From: Luteolibacter pohnpeiensis
GTDB lineage: Bacteria > Verrucomicrobiota > Verrucomicrobiia > Verrucomicrobiales > Akkermansiaceae
NCBI RefSeq assembly: GCF_016595435.1
Contig: NZ_JAENIJ010000002.1
Location: forward strand, 191,726 to 255,725
Length of the DNA stretch: 64,000 nucleotides
Direction of reading: 5' to 3'
Shown here: one piece after another, positions 35,717-44,549 of the stretch
Layout of the letters: every line of letters begins with the position of its first letter
Position numbering within the stretch: position 1 is the stretch's first letter
Notes under the pieces: model-generated
The model's input: only the letters and a program-made list of their open reading frames with translations
The model's database searches: none
What the model was told of the DNA's origin: nothing
Program-made: the position numbers and the translations under genes

Positions 35717-37618
35717 CTAAACCGTTTTCGTGATGGCCATCACATCCTCAAACGGCAGGCGATCTAACAATCCGAACGCATCATGTTTCGTCAGTCTTGA
35801 GCGCAGTGTCGCCGGGCTGGTCATGCCGCATAAAAAGCGTGCCAGTTGCCGGGGAGTCGCAAGGCCGGCATGCCCTTCGTTGGACAATCCTTGGATTACC
35901 TCCAATTCATCCATGCTTATCGCGTGTGGCACGGACCGGTGAACCTTTCGTGCAGGGATTCCACGGCATCGATCACAATGCCCGCAAGACTCCGCCAGCT
36001 TTTCGCCGAAATGCTTGGTGAGATATCCCGTCAGGCAGGAGCGGCAGGATGATAGATCCAGCACTTGCTTCAGCCTCGCCAAATCCGCCAATTCACGAGC
36101 TTGGAAAAATGCGCTCATCCGCTCGCCTAGCTCCTTCACCTCCACCGCATGCTTGCCCAATTGGAAAGCTTTTCGAACACCGGAAACTTTCAGCGTGCAA
36201 TCCCCCGCCGCTTCCAAATCACCCAGCATCTTCACGATTTTCTCACGTGGCATTCCTAATGTTTCTACCAGCTCCGTTGGAGTGAAGGTGAGTTGATAGC
36301 GGCTCATCACACCACCATCTAACAATGCTTTCACACGTTTGCGTTCGGCGGCTGGTCTTCCTGCCAAAATCTGCTCCTCCGTCCGTAACAATCTGGCGCG
36401 ATAGGTTGCATAGAATGTTCCGCCAGCCTCGATCACCCGGTCGGTTTCCAAATACGCGAGCACCGTTTCCACCACCACTGCACGGATGTCGCAGGTAATG
36501 GATAGATCGTAGACCGAAACGTCAAAAGCATCACCCAATCGCAAAATCCGATCTAACAGATTCGACAACGCCCGCGATGATGGGACATCCGCGTGGATGA
36601 AATTTTCCAGCACCGTGAGATCGTCCCCACACGCCAGAAGCTCGCACACCGAGGGTTGCCCGTCGCGACCGGCACGACCGATTTCCTGCGTATAATTTTC
36701 CAGACTCTTCGGCAGGTTGTAGTGGATCACTTGCCGGATATCCGACTTATCTATCCCCATGCCAAAGGCGATGGTGGCAACTACGATTCTCGTCGTACCT
36801 GCCATGAAAGCTTGTTGGGCATCGAAGCGGAATTCCGCTGGCAGCCCGGCATGATAGGCACGCGCGGCCAAGCCATTCCGGTTCAAGAAAGTCGCAATTT
36901 CTTCGGCGGTTTCCTGTCGCGTCACGTAAACGATCGCCGCTCCTTGGGAACTCCGCAGTCGGTCTAACAACAACTCCTTCCTCTCGCCAGCGGCGCAGGG
37001 AGTCACCCGCAGATCGAGATTTGAGCGGTGGAAACTGAGTTGGACATGATTCGAGGCGGCGATTTTGAAATGCTTGCGGATTTCACGCGAGACTTTGGGG
37101 GTCGCAGTCGCCGTGAGCGCCAAAACACGGGGAATTTTCAGCGCCCGGGCAAGACCGGCCAGCTTCAGGTAATCCGGCCGGAAATTGTGCCCCCACTCGG
37201 AGATGCAGTGAGCTTCATCAATCGCCAACAGTGCGATCTGCAATCCTTTCAACCGCTTCCGGAAAGTTTCGTTAGAAAGCCGCTCCGGCGCGACATAGAT
37301 CAATTTCAGCTCTTCCTTTTGGAGTTTGCGAAAAACTTCGGCCACCTCTGCAGCCCCCAGGGTTGAATCCAGTCTCGCTGCGGAAATCCCACGCCGGGTG
37401 AGCGCATCCACCTGGTCCTTCATCAGCGCGATGAGCGGTGATACCACCAGAGTCAGTCCATCTAACAGCAACGCAGGCAGCTGGTAGCATAACGATTTAC
37501 CGCCTCCGGTTGGAAAAACCGCCAGCACGGAGTTTCCCTCGATCAGGCGTTCGATCACGGCTTCCTGCCCTTCGCGGAAGTGCTCGAATCCAAAATGTTT
37601 GGCCAAAATCTCACGCAC
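35717..37618 (-). CDS. recQ: RecQ-type DNA helicase
   Basis: 633 residues from GTG 37618. Helicase motifs: Walker A FPTGGGKSLCYQLP, DEAH (LLAIDEAHCISEWGH), TATATPK and GRAGRDG. The RecQ zinc site is seen in SCRSCLTGYLTKHFG and SCGHCDRC. A recognisable HRDC domain is missing at the C-terminus; a winged-helix part precedes the Zn motif. The sequence has five copies of TCTAACA/TGTTAGA, the densest in the window. Confidence 0.93.
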   Translation of the reverse strand: MREILAKHFGFEHFREGQEAVIERLIEGNSVLAVFPTGGGKSLCYQLPALLLDGLTLVVSPLIALMKDQVDALTRRGISAARLDSTLGAAEVAEVFRKLQKEELKLIYVAPERLSNETFRKRLKGLQIALLAIDEAHCISEWGHNFRPDYLKLAGLARALKIPRVLALTATATPKVSREIRKHFKIAASNHVQLSFHRSNLDLRVTPCAAGERKELLLDRLRSSQGAAIVYVTRQETAEEIATFLNRNGLAARAYHAGLPAEFRFDAQQAFMAGTTRIVVATIAFGMGIDKSDIRQVIHYNLPKSLENYTQEIGRAGRDGQPSVCELLACGDDLTVLENFIHADVPSSRALSNLLDRILRLGDAFDVSVYDLSITCDIRAVVVETVLAYLETDRVIEAGGTFYATYRARLLRTEEQILAGRPAAERKRVKALLDGGVMSRYQLTFTPTELVETLGMPREKIVKMLGDLEAAGDCTLKVSGVRKAFQLGKHAVEVKELGERMSAFFQARELADLARLKQVLDLSSCRSCLTGYLTKHFGEKLAESCGHCDRCRGIPARKVHRSVPHAISMDELEVIQGLSNEGHAGLATPRQLARFLCGMTSPATLRSRLTKHDAFGLLDRLPFEDVMAITKTV

Positions 37619-37703
37619 GCAAAAGAGATTCCAGCGCTATCGGCATCTGAACAAGCAGCATCGTTTGACAAGCTAACAAAACGCCCGGAGTTTGCGACCG
37701 ACG

Positions 37704-38141
37704 ATGAAAGATACAACCGACACTTTTGCGATCACGCGCATGGACCGCGCGGATTCAAGCACCTTCGGTTGGCAGGTCCGGCTGCAGCGCCATGGGACCC
37801 GCTACGCCAAATACTTTGCGGATCGAGGCCACGGCGGATCTGAGCAGTCACTGGATGCCGCAAAAAAGTGGCGTGATGATTTACTCGAAAAGTTCACCGA
37901 GGACGACCGGGCCCGTGTTTGCTCGCGCTCCTCGCGGAATTCATCGGGGGTTGTTGGAGTTTCCAAAGTCACGATTCACGGAGCCCAAGGCGTGACCTAC
38001 CATTTCTGGCAGGCGACCTGGTCCCCTGGCCCGGGCCAGCGCAAGAGCATCCGGTTTTCCGTGAAACGCCACGGCGAAAAGGAGGCGTTCAACCTGGCAG
38101 TGCAGGCGCGCCGCAACGGCACCGGAATCAAGAAATCCTGA
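37704..38141 (+). CDS. AP2-domain protein (two AP2-like segments)
   Basis: 145 residues from ATG 37704; a TTG at 37692 is possible. Residues ~18-65 (GWQVRLQRHGTRYAKYFAD, EQSLDAAKKWRDD) and ~82-135 (SSGVVGVSKVTIHG, YHFWQATWSPGPGQ, KSIRFSVKRHGEKEAFNLA) each show the three-strand-plus-helix pattern of AP2 DNA-binding domains; the second is clearest (VVGVSK entry, W, K.FS.K..G...A). In bacteria AP2 domains are often attached to homing endonucleases or found as small DNA binders. Here it is freestanding. Confidence 0.7.
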   Translation: MKDTTDTFAITRMDRADSSTFGWQVRLQRHGTRYAKYFADRGHGGSEQSLDAAKKWRDDLLEKFTEDDRARVCSRSSRNSSGVVGVSKVTIHGAQGVTYHFWQATWSPGPGQRKSIRFSVKRHGEKEAFNLAVQARRNGTGIKKS

Positions 38142-38186
38142 TGATTCAGGCTTGGTAATTTCGCCAGGATTGCCCAACAGTGACGC

Positions 38187-38630
38187 ATGTTCAGCGCCAG
38201 CAAGCTTACTCCGGATCAAAAAGACGCTCTCACCCGCTGGGCGGCCGATGGAGCCACCATGTCAGACCTGCAGAAAAACCTGAAGGATGAGTTCGGGATC
38301 AGCATCACCTACATGGACACGCGTTTTCTGGTTCTCGATCTCGGCTTGGAGCTCAAGGAAGAGAAAAAGGCCGAAGAGCCTAAGCCTGAAGAACCTGTCG
38401 AAGTCGTCGCAACCGGCAAAGTTTCCGTCAGCATGGATCAAATCACTCTTCCAGGCGCATTGGTCAGCGGAAAAGTGACCTTCAGCGATGGGGAAACCGG
38501 CATCTGGGTGGTGGATGAAGCCGGCCGGCCGGGCCTCGATACCGACAAGCCTGGCTACCGTCCGAGCCAAGCGGATATCGTGGAATTCCAGACCCAATTG
38601 CGCGCGCTGATTCAGAAAAGCGGGCTGTAA
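38187..38630 (+). CDS. Protein of unknown function with HTH-like N-terminus
   Basis: 147 residues. The N-terminus (LTRWAADGATMSDLQKNLKD, ISITYMDTRFLVLDLGL) looks like a helix-turn-helix. After an acidic linker comes a beta-rich part (GKVSVSMDQITLPGALVSG, KVTFSDGETGIWVVDEAGR). I believe related proteins occur in other Verrucomicrobiota but do not know their role. Confidence 0.65.
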   Translation: MFSASKLTPDQKDALTRWAADGATMSDLQKNLKDEFGISITYMDTRFLVLDLGLELKEEKKAEEPKPEEPVEVVATGKVSVSMDQITLPGALVSGKVTFSDGETGIWVVDEAGRPGLDTDKPGYRPSQADIVEFQTQLRALIQKSGL

Positions 38631-38657
38631 TTTTAGATTTTTCGGAAACGAAAACAA

Positions 38658-38692
38658 AATACCCTGCCCCGGAATTTCCGCGGCAGGGTATT
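38658..38692. terminator. Bidirectional terminator
   Basis: An 11-bp stem (AATACCCTGCC / GGCAGGGTATT) lies between two convergent stops. On the minus strand it is followed by TTTGTTTTC, and on the plus strand by GATTTTCAG, so it can serve the RRM gene and, less well, the plus-strand gene. Confidence 0.8.
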
Positions 38693-38726
38693 GATTTTCA
38701 GTAGATTGATCGAATCAAAGAACCGC

Positions 38727-39719
38727 TTATTCGGCGGATTTCTTTTCCTCTTCAGGTTCTGCAGCAGCTTCTTCGACTGGCGCAGGTGCGGTTTCTTCGA
38801 CAGGAGCCGCAGGGGGCTCAGCGACGACTTCCGCTTCAGCAGCAGGAGCCGGTGCTTCCACCACATCCTCTGCAGGGCTGACCGTTTCCTCGACCACGAG
38901 TTCGGTGGCTGCCACCTCTTCAATAATGGTCGGGATCTCCGCCGGAGCAGGAGCTGCCTTTTCGGCGGCTGGCTTCTTCTCGACTTCGTCTTCCTTGTCT
39001 TCGCGATCGTCCTGGCCCTTCGATTTCGCGCCGGAAACCATCATTTTCCGGCCCATGAAAGGCTGGTCATGAAAGACTTCCACCGATCGCTTCGCATCCT
39101 CAACGCTGATCATTTCAACGAAGGCATAGCCTTTGGAGCGATGGGTATTGCGGTTGTAGACGATCTCGACGTTGCGAACGGCACCGATTCCCTTGAACAG
39201 GTCCTGCAAGTCGCTTTCGCTGACATCATAGGACAAATTGCCAACGTAAACGCGGGCAGACTCGACACTGTTGCGATCACCACCACGGGAACGATTGTTA
39301 TCGCGGCTGCGGCGCTTTCCGCCGGGGCGGTTTCCAGTGGACTCGGCACGATCTTCACCGCCTTCGGTGCGCAGGTTGCGGGTGTTGGATTTCACCCGTT
39401 TTTTACGACCTTCGCCGCTACCAGGTGACTTCACGACATCCGGCCGACGCTCTGGGCGAGGTGGACGGACCGGCTCTTTGTAAAGTCCAATGGCTTTGAG
39501 GATTTTCTGCCAAAAAGTCAGCTTGGGAGGGGCGGGTTTCTTACGAGGTCCGCGGGGGGCTTGCGGACGGAATTCCTCCGCACGGGCTGGTCCTTTTTGT
39601 GGACCTTGCTCGCCGTTGCGGCGGTTTTGGTTGTTATGGTTTCTTCTGTTTTTACCACCGCGTGAGCGGCGGCGCTTTTTTTCTCCCGGGTTCTGGGAGC
39701 CTTGTGTTGCGTTCGACAT
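38727..39719 (-). CDS. RRM-type RNA-binding protein with basic and acidic tails
   Basis: 330 residues. A single RRM lies at about 155-230, with RNP2 VYVGNLSY and RNP1 KGYAFVEM. The first ~150 residues are Arg/Lys/Asn/Pro rich (KKRRRSRGGKNRRNHNNQNR), and the last ~90 are Glu/Ala/Pro rich and acidic. Bacterial RRM proteins are small RNA binders, often linked to cold response. The tails are low complexity and probably disordered. A long leader (see next entry) precedes it. Confidence 0.9.
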   Translation of the reverse strand: MSNATQGSQNPGEKKRRRSRGGKNRRNHNNQNRRNGEQGPQKGPARAEEFRPQAPRGPRKKPAPPKLTFWQKILKAIGLYKEPVRPPRPERRPDVVKSPGSGEGRKKRVKSNTRNLRTEGGEDRAESTGNRPGGKRRSRDNNRSRGGDRNSVESARVYVGNLSYDVSESDLQDLFKGIGAVRNVEIVYNRNTHRSKGYAFVEMISVEDAKRSVEVFHDQPFMGRKMMVSGAKSKGQDDREDKEDEVEKKPAAEKAAPAPAEIPTIIEEVAATELVVEETVSPAEDVVEAPAPAAEAEVVAEPPAAPVEETAPAPVEEAAAEPEEEKKSAE

Positions 39720-40134
39720 GTTTTCGCATGGGTCATTGGTTACGAGCGGCCAGGCGCGGCGGGGCGTTCATTCGCCCGGCGGAACTGGCCGACATGGTCC
39801 CGACAACCGGCTTTTTGGGTGCCGGGGTGGAAGCCTCGCCATTGCGGAATGGACTTCACCAAGGTCGGGGCCGGTCGGTTTGCACCGCCGCCCGTGAGCG
39901 GGTGATTCCGGTTTCCTTGTCGCCCACCGGCTTGCATCCCCACAGGGAAAATCGCACCAAACCAGATGGCACTTGGCCGGCTGCGGACATCAGAGGATTT
40001 GGAAAATACCTTCTCGCGGGCGAAGCTACGGCCATTTGTCCCTTTGGCAAGACCGGAGAGAGGATTGTAACGAATTTGTCAATGGATTTGTTCAAATCGT
40101 CACACACCCTACCCTCCCAGCAGCCGTCTCTCGA
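39720..40134 (-). other. 415-bp gap: long untranslated leader of the RRM gene
   Basis: No convincing gene is present. It probably holds the argH 3' end and a leader for the RRM mRNA. On the minus strand an AT-rich stretch at ~40,060-40,110 (with TTGACA and TACAAT, 7 bp apart, so not a normal pair) may hold the promoter. That would give a 5' leader of over 300 bases. The leader is GC rich with several short inverted repeats, for example around CCCGC/GCGGG near 39,890. I checked by eye for known riboswitch cores and saw none. Confidence 0.45.
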
Positions 40135-41490
40135 TTACGCCAATCGGCTTTTCCAGGCAGAGATTTCCGACTGAACGTTGGAAATCGAAGGCGCGCCCGG
40201 GTTGGTCCGGGATGCGAGAGCCCGTTCCAGCGAGAAAATCTCCTTCGCATCGGGGCCATAAGCTGGATCGATCGCCGCCAAATCGAGTTGATCCAGCGGC
40301 GTGCCGGTCGCAACAGATTCAGCCACGGCCTTCCCGACCAATTCGTGAGCATGACGGAATGGAACGCCTTTTTTCACCAAGTAGTCTGCCAGGTCTGTTG
40401 CCAGCAACATCGGATCCGATGCAGCCGCGCGGCATTTTTCTTCGCGAAGCTCCATCGCGAAAATCATTTCCGTGTTCACGGCCAGCACCAATCGCAGAGT
40501 ATCGATCGAGTCAAAAAGTGGCGGCTTATCTTCCTGCAGATCGCGATTGTAGGTGAGTGGCAGGCCTTTGACGGCAACCAGGATATTCACCAGATTGCCA
40601 GTGAGGCGCCCGGTTTTTCCACGCGTGATCTCGCAAACATCCGGGTTCTTCTTCTGCGGCATCAACGAGGAACCGGTGGTGTGGGCGTCCGATAACAACG
40701 CAAAACCAAATTCGCTGCTGCACCAGAGGATCAGATCCTCGCTAAGACGTGAAAGATGAACGCCGCACAGGCTGATGGTGAAAAGCAGCTCGGCGATGTA
40801 ATCCCGATCCGCGATGGCATCCATCGAGTTGCGGGTCACGCTTTCGAAGCCGAGCTCTTCCGCGATGGCCTGGCGGTCCAGATTGATCGTTGAACCCGCG
40901 AGCGCCCCCGAGCCAAGCGGTGATACGTTCAGCCGCTTGCGGCAATCCGCCAGCCGGGACTTATCGCGTTCCAACATTTCCACATAAGCGAGCAAATGGT
41001 GGCCCGCCGTCACCGGTTGGCCACGCTGCAAGTGAGTGTAGCCCGGGATTAACGTGGCTGCGTATTTCTCGGTGCGATCCAACAACGCCTTTTGCAGACC
41101 GGTGATCATCTCGATCAATAGGCCAATCTCCGTGCGGCAATAGAGCCGGGTATCGGTCGCGACCTGGTCGTTCCGCGAGCGGGCGGTGTGGAGTTTTGCG
41201 CCAGCCGGGCCGATCCGCTTGGTCAGCTCTGACTCGATGTTCATGTGGATGTCCTCAAGTGAGGTCCGGAACTCGAACTTACCCGCCACAATATCCGCTT
41301 CGATTTCCCGCAGGCCTTTTTCGATCGATGAAAATTCCTCCTCCGTCAGCAAGCCCGCATTCTTTTGTGCACGCGCGTGGGCGATTGAGCCCGCGACATC
41401 GTGCGGAAACAGACGCCAGTCATAGGAGATGGACTCACCGAATTGTTCGACGAGCGATGAAGTATCTTGGGAGAATCGGCCTTTCCACAT
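40135..41490 (-). CDS. argH: Argininosuccinate lyase
   Basis: 451 residues. The superfamily signature GSSLMPQKKNPD is present, with THLQRGQPVT and KLHTARSRNDQVATD. It splits argininosuccinate into arginine and fumarate. It stands alone here. Confidence 0.97.
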   Translation of the reverse strand: MWKGRFSQDTSSLVEQFGESISYDWRLFPHDVAGSIAHARAQKNAGLLTEEEFSSIEKGLREIEADIVAGKFEFRTSLEDIHMNIESELTKRIGPAGAKLHTARSRNDQVATDTRLYCRTEIGLLIEMITGLQKALLDRTEKYAATLIPGYTHLQRGQPVTAGHHLLAYVEMLERDKSRLADCRKRLNVSPLGSGALAGSTINLDRQAIAEELGFESVTRNSMDAIADRDYIAELLFTISLCGVHLSRLSEDLILWCSSEFGFALLSDAHTTGSSLMPQKKNPDVCEITRGKTGRLTGNLVNILVAVKGLPLTYNRDLQEDKPPLFDSIDTLRLVLAVNTEMIFAMELREEKCRAAASDPMLLATDLADYLVKKGVPFRHAHELVGKAVAESVATGTPLDQLDLAAIDPAYGPDAKEIFSLERALASRTNPGAPSISNVQSEISAWKSRLA

Positions 41491-41667
41491 AGGTCACAAA
41501 GTTGTTTGAACGGCCCAACCGTGACTGCGATCGCGCTGAATGAAACCAGAAAATTTCAGGGATTTACCCATTCCAGCTATAACAAGTGTTTGCAATCAAA
41601 CCTGATTGACGCATCAGTCAAAGTCGGTGTGTCGAACCACCATCCAATCCGAAAATCACAAACTATC

Positions 41668-42111
41668 ATGTCACAAATCATCCCACTCATCAGCTCCGGC
41701 ACCGCCGGTCCACTCGGTGTCCTTCACTTGCCACGCCTCTGGCTCAAAGCTTCGCTCGGCGCAGCAGGCAAACTCCACTCTGACTATCCATCTTGCGGAA
41801 ATGGTTACGACCAGATGGTCCTCGACGGCCTCGGCATCGACAAAGCTGCTTTCGAAGCCTTCATCGCCGACAAAAAACCAACCTATCCCCAGCTGGAAGC
41901 ATGGATTCTCGAACAATCCGGTGGCAGCCTCGACAAAGATGCCGTGACCAAGCTCAACGCCGCCATCATCGGCTATCACCACGGTGAAGAAATCCGTAAA
42001 GAAATTCTCGGCGCAGCCGGAATCGCGGACGACGGCTCCATCCCTGACGCCATCAACCTCAACAACATCGACGACTGGACCGCATTTCACCAACAAGTGA
42101 TCGCAGGTTGA
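41668..42111 (+). CDS. DUF5069-family protein
   Basis: 147 residues from ATG 41668 (MSQIIPLISSGTAGPLGVLH). The segment LPRLWLKASLGAAGKL with a following DYP/GYDQ and the late W..FHQQV motif fit DUF5069, a small family I know from Verrucomicrobiota. Function unknown. Followed by a clear terminator. The frame is open 67 codons upstream but that part is not coding-like. Confidence 0.8.
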   Translation: MSQIIPLISSGTAGPLGVLHLPRLWLKASLGAAGKLHSDYPSCGNGYDQMVLDGLGIDKAAFEAFIADKKPTYPQLEAWILEQSGGSLDKDAVTKLNAAIIGYHHGEEIRKEILGAAGIADDGSIPDAINLNNIDDWTAFHQQVIAG

Positions 42112-42130
42112 GCCGATTGAGCTCATTTCC

Positions 42131-42171
42131 GGGGGTGCAGCTCAAAAATAAAGAGCTCGCCCCCTTTTTCT
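42131..42171 (+). terminator. Rho-independent terminator after the DUF5069 gene
   Basis: Stem of GGGGG.G.AGCTC with GAGCTCGCCCCC, then TTTTTCTT, 19 bp past the stop. Confidence 0.9.
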
Positions 42172-42190
42172 TGTTGCAAGTCGGTCTCAA

Positions 42191-42210
42191 CTGGCGACTC
42201 TTAACGCCAG
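42191..42210 (+). promoter_or_regulatory. Palindrome directly before feoA
   Basis: CTGGCG and CGCCAG, 8 bases apart, end one base before the ATG of feoA. It is close to the ribosome-binding position. It may be a repressor operator or an mRNA hairpin controlling iron uptake. No clear match to a Fur or DtxR box. Confidence 0.45.
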
Positions 42211-42465
42211 ATGTCGCACGCAGTGGTCACAGCTCCAAAACCCGAAAGCCGCCTGACGTTGAATCAGGCCCGGGTCGGATCGGACGTTCAGATCCGCATC
42301 GTGGATGGACCTGCCTGCCAGCGACTTCGCGATCTTGGATTCTGCGAAAATCTGCAGGTCCGAAAACTGTCAGGCGGCAGGAATCTCATTTGCTCCATCT
42401 GCGGCACCCGCCTCGCCATCAGCCGGGAACTTGCCGAACAAGTCCTTGTTGCGCCGGTGGCGTAG
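42211..42465 (+). CDS. feoA: Ferrous iron transport protein A
   Basis: 84 residues of the FeoA SH3-like domain (LTLNQARVGSDVQIRI, RLRDLGFCENLQVRKL, LICSICGTRLAISRELA). FeoA binds and helps FeoB. feoB follows after 12 bp. Start ATG 42211 has the palindrome just upstream. Confidence 0.9.
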   Translation: MSHAVVTAPKPESRLTLNQARVGSDVQIRIVDGPACQRLRDLGFCENLQVRKLSGGRNLICSICGTRLAISRELAEQVLVAPVA

Positions 42466-42477
42466 TTTGTTCAGCTC

Positions 42478-44367
42478 ATGTCGGAATCCCTCCCCGCTCT
42501 GATTGCTCTGGTTGGCAATCCTAACGTCGGTAAAACCACTCTTTTCAACGCGTTAACGGGCTCCAGCCAAAAGGTTGGCAATTACGCAGGAGTCACGGTT
42601 GCGGTAAAATCCGGTGAAACTTACACGCCCCACGGCAACAAAGTCCGCGTTCTCGATCTTCCCGGCTGCTACAGCCTGAATGCCAATTCGCTCGATGAGC
42701 AAGTGGCTGTCGATGCTCTCAATGGTCAGCTAAAAGGTGAATCCGTGCCGGATCTGGTGGTCTGTGTGGTCGATTCATCATCGCTGGAACGCCAATTGCC
42801 CCTCACCCTCCAGGTGCTTGAACTGGGCCTGCCTTGTGTGATGGCGCTCAACATGGTCGATGTCGCCGAAAAATCCGGTCTGCGGCTTGATCCGGTGAAA
42901 CTTTCCGAAGAACTCGGCATCCCGGTAATTCCGATGCAAGCGAATGCCGGCAAGGGCCTTGTGCAGCTGAAGCAGACTTTCCGTGCTCCGCTGCCGCCTG
43001 TGCGGGAATCTTCCTGGCTTCACCATCATGAGGATTCGGACAAAGCACGCCGTGCCTTCATTGATCAAATCTGTGAAGTCGCCGCACGCCGCCCGGATGC
43101 TCACCAACTGACGGTTTCCGATCGGATCGACACCTACCTGCTGCATCCGGTTTACGGCTGGCTCGCATTTGCCGGCATTCTTTTCACGGTTTTCTGGGCG
43201 ATCTTCTCGTTCGCGAAAATCCCGATGGGTTGGATCGAAGCGGGCCAAGGCGCTTTCGGAAACTGGGTGAGCACGCTGATTCCGGCGGGCGACCTGCAGT
43301 CCTTGATCGTCGATGGAATCATCGGCGGGGTCGGCGGAGTGATCGTCTTCCTGCCGCAAATTGTGCTGCTGTTCCTGTTTATCGGCCTGCTGGAAAGCTC
43401 CGGCTACATGGCACGCGCTGCATTTCTGATGGATTCCATCATGGCGAAAGCCGGTTTGAGCGGAAAAGCGTTCCTGCCACTTTTCAGTTCCTACGCCTGT
43501 GCCATTCCCGGCGTCATGGCGACCCGCACCATTGATTCGCCGAAAGAACGGCTCGTCACCATTTTCGTCGCGCCGTGGATGAGCTGTTCCGCCCGTTTGC
43601 CGGTCTACTTTCTGATCGTGCCGATGCTTCTCAGTGAAAAAGAAGGCTCGTGGAAACAGGCGTTGATCCTATTCGGCATCTATATCCTCGGCACCGCTTC
43701 CGCGTTCGTCATCGCCCGGCTGTTGCGCGGCAGATTGGGCCCGGATGACAAACCGAACCATTTCCTGCTGGAACTTCCACCCTACCGGAAACCGCAATGG
43801 AGCTACATTTTCCGCCACGTTGCAGATCGTGCATGGGCGTTCGTCGGCAAGGCTGGAACCATCATCCTCGGTCTCTCGATTCTGCTGTGGGCTCTCAGCA
43901 CTTACCCAAAAAGTGATTCCGAAAGTCCTACCGAGCAGCTGGAGCACAGCGCGATGGGCCGCATTGGTTTTGTGATCGAGCCAGTGGTCAAGCCACTCGG
44001 TTTCGACGGACGTGTTGGCACCTCGATCCTGACCTCGTTCGCCGCGCGGGAGGTTTTCAACACGTCGATGGCCATCATCTTCAATGTCGAGGAAACCGAT
44101 GATGAGGTCGAAACCCGGATCCATATCCGGGAAAAAATCGCCCAAGCCAAGTGGCCGGATGGACGCCCGTTGTTCACTCCGCTTTCGCTGGTTTCGCTGC
44201 TCGTTTTCTACATCTACGCCATGCAATGCCTGCCAACGAGTGCAGTGGTTGCCCGTGAATCCGGTTCCTGGAAATGGGCGATCGGTCAGTTTCTTTTCAT
44301 GTCCGGCTTTGCGTATGTGGCCTCACTTATTGTTTTCCAAGTAGGAAGGATGCTGGGATTCTCATGA
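42478..44367 (+). CDS. feoB: Ferrous iron transporter FeoB
   Basis: 629 residues. An N-terminal G domain with G1 GNPNVGKTTLFNAL, G3 DLPGCYSL and G4 NMVD is followed by a GDI-like region. A membrane part follows with the FeoB gate motifs (FLPLFSSYACAIPGVMATRT, CSARLPVYFLIVP and SILTSFAAREVF). It imports Fe(II) into the cytoplasm. Length is a little short of E. coli FeoB, as in many phyla. It forms one unit with feoA and the small Cys protein. Confidence 0.96.
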   Translation: MSESLPALIALVGNPNVGKTTLFNALTGSSQKVGNYAGVTVAVKSGETYTPHGNKVRVLDLPGCYSLNANSLDEQVAVDALNGQLKGESVPDLVVCVVDSSSLERQLPLTLQVLELGLPCVMALNMVDVAEKSGLRLDPVKLSEELGIPVIPMQANAGKGLVQLKQTFRAPLPPVRESSWLHHHEDSDKARRAFIDQICEVAARRPDAHQLTVSDRIDTYLLHPVYGWLAFAGILFTVFWAIFSFAKIPMGWIEAGQGAFGNWVSTLIPAGDLQSLIVDGIIGGVGGVIVFLPQIVLLFLFIGLLESSGYMARAAFLMDSIMAKAGLSGKAFLPLFSSYACAIPGVMATRTIDSPKERLVTIFVAPWMSCSARLPVYFLIVPMLLSEKEGSWKQALILFGIYILGTASAFVIARLLRGRLGPDDKPNHFLLELPPYRKPQWSYIFRHVADRAWAFVGKAGTIILGLSILLWALSTYPKSDSESPTEQLEHSAMGRIGFVIEPVVKPLGFDGRVGTSILTSFAAREVFNTSMAIIFNVEETDDEVETRIHIREKIAQAKWPDGRPLFTPLSLVSLLVFYIYAMQCLPTSAVVARESGSWKWAIGQFLFMSGFAYVASLIVFQVGRMLGFS

Positions 44368-44492
44368 CACTCGATTGGCAAAGCATCGTCGCGCTCACCA
44401 TCGTTTTCCTAACGCTGGCCGCCTTTATCATCCGCGCACTGAGCCGGAAAAAGAAGCCCGGCTGCGGTAAAAACTGCGGCTGCGGCAAATAA
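44364..44492 (+). CDS. FeoB-associated Cys-rich small membrane protein
   Basis: 42 residues: one membrane helix (IVALTIVFLTLAAFIIRAL) and a tail KKKPGCGKNCGCGK. Its ATG overlaps the feoB stop (ATGA). It belongs to the short Cys-rich proteins often attached to feoAB; the Cys tail may bind Fe(II) or be redox active. Confidence 0.85.
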   Translation: MTLDWQSIVALTIVFLTLAAFIIRALSRKKKPGCGKNCGCGK

Positions 44493-44496
44493 AAAA

Positions 44497-44530
44497 GGAG
44501 TGCCAGTATTTCTACCGGCACCCCTTTCTT
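44497..44530 (+). terminator. Rho-independent terminator of the feo operon
   Basis: GGAGTGCC.GTA pairs with TAC.GGCACCCC, followed by TTTCTTCT, right after the small Cys gene. Confidence 0.85.
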
Positions 44531-44549
44531 CTGATTCACCCTGATTCAA

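Noticed and set aside
39720..40134. Cobalamin or other known riboswitch in the RRM leader
   Set aside because: No recognisable conserved core such as a B12 box was seen.
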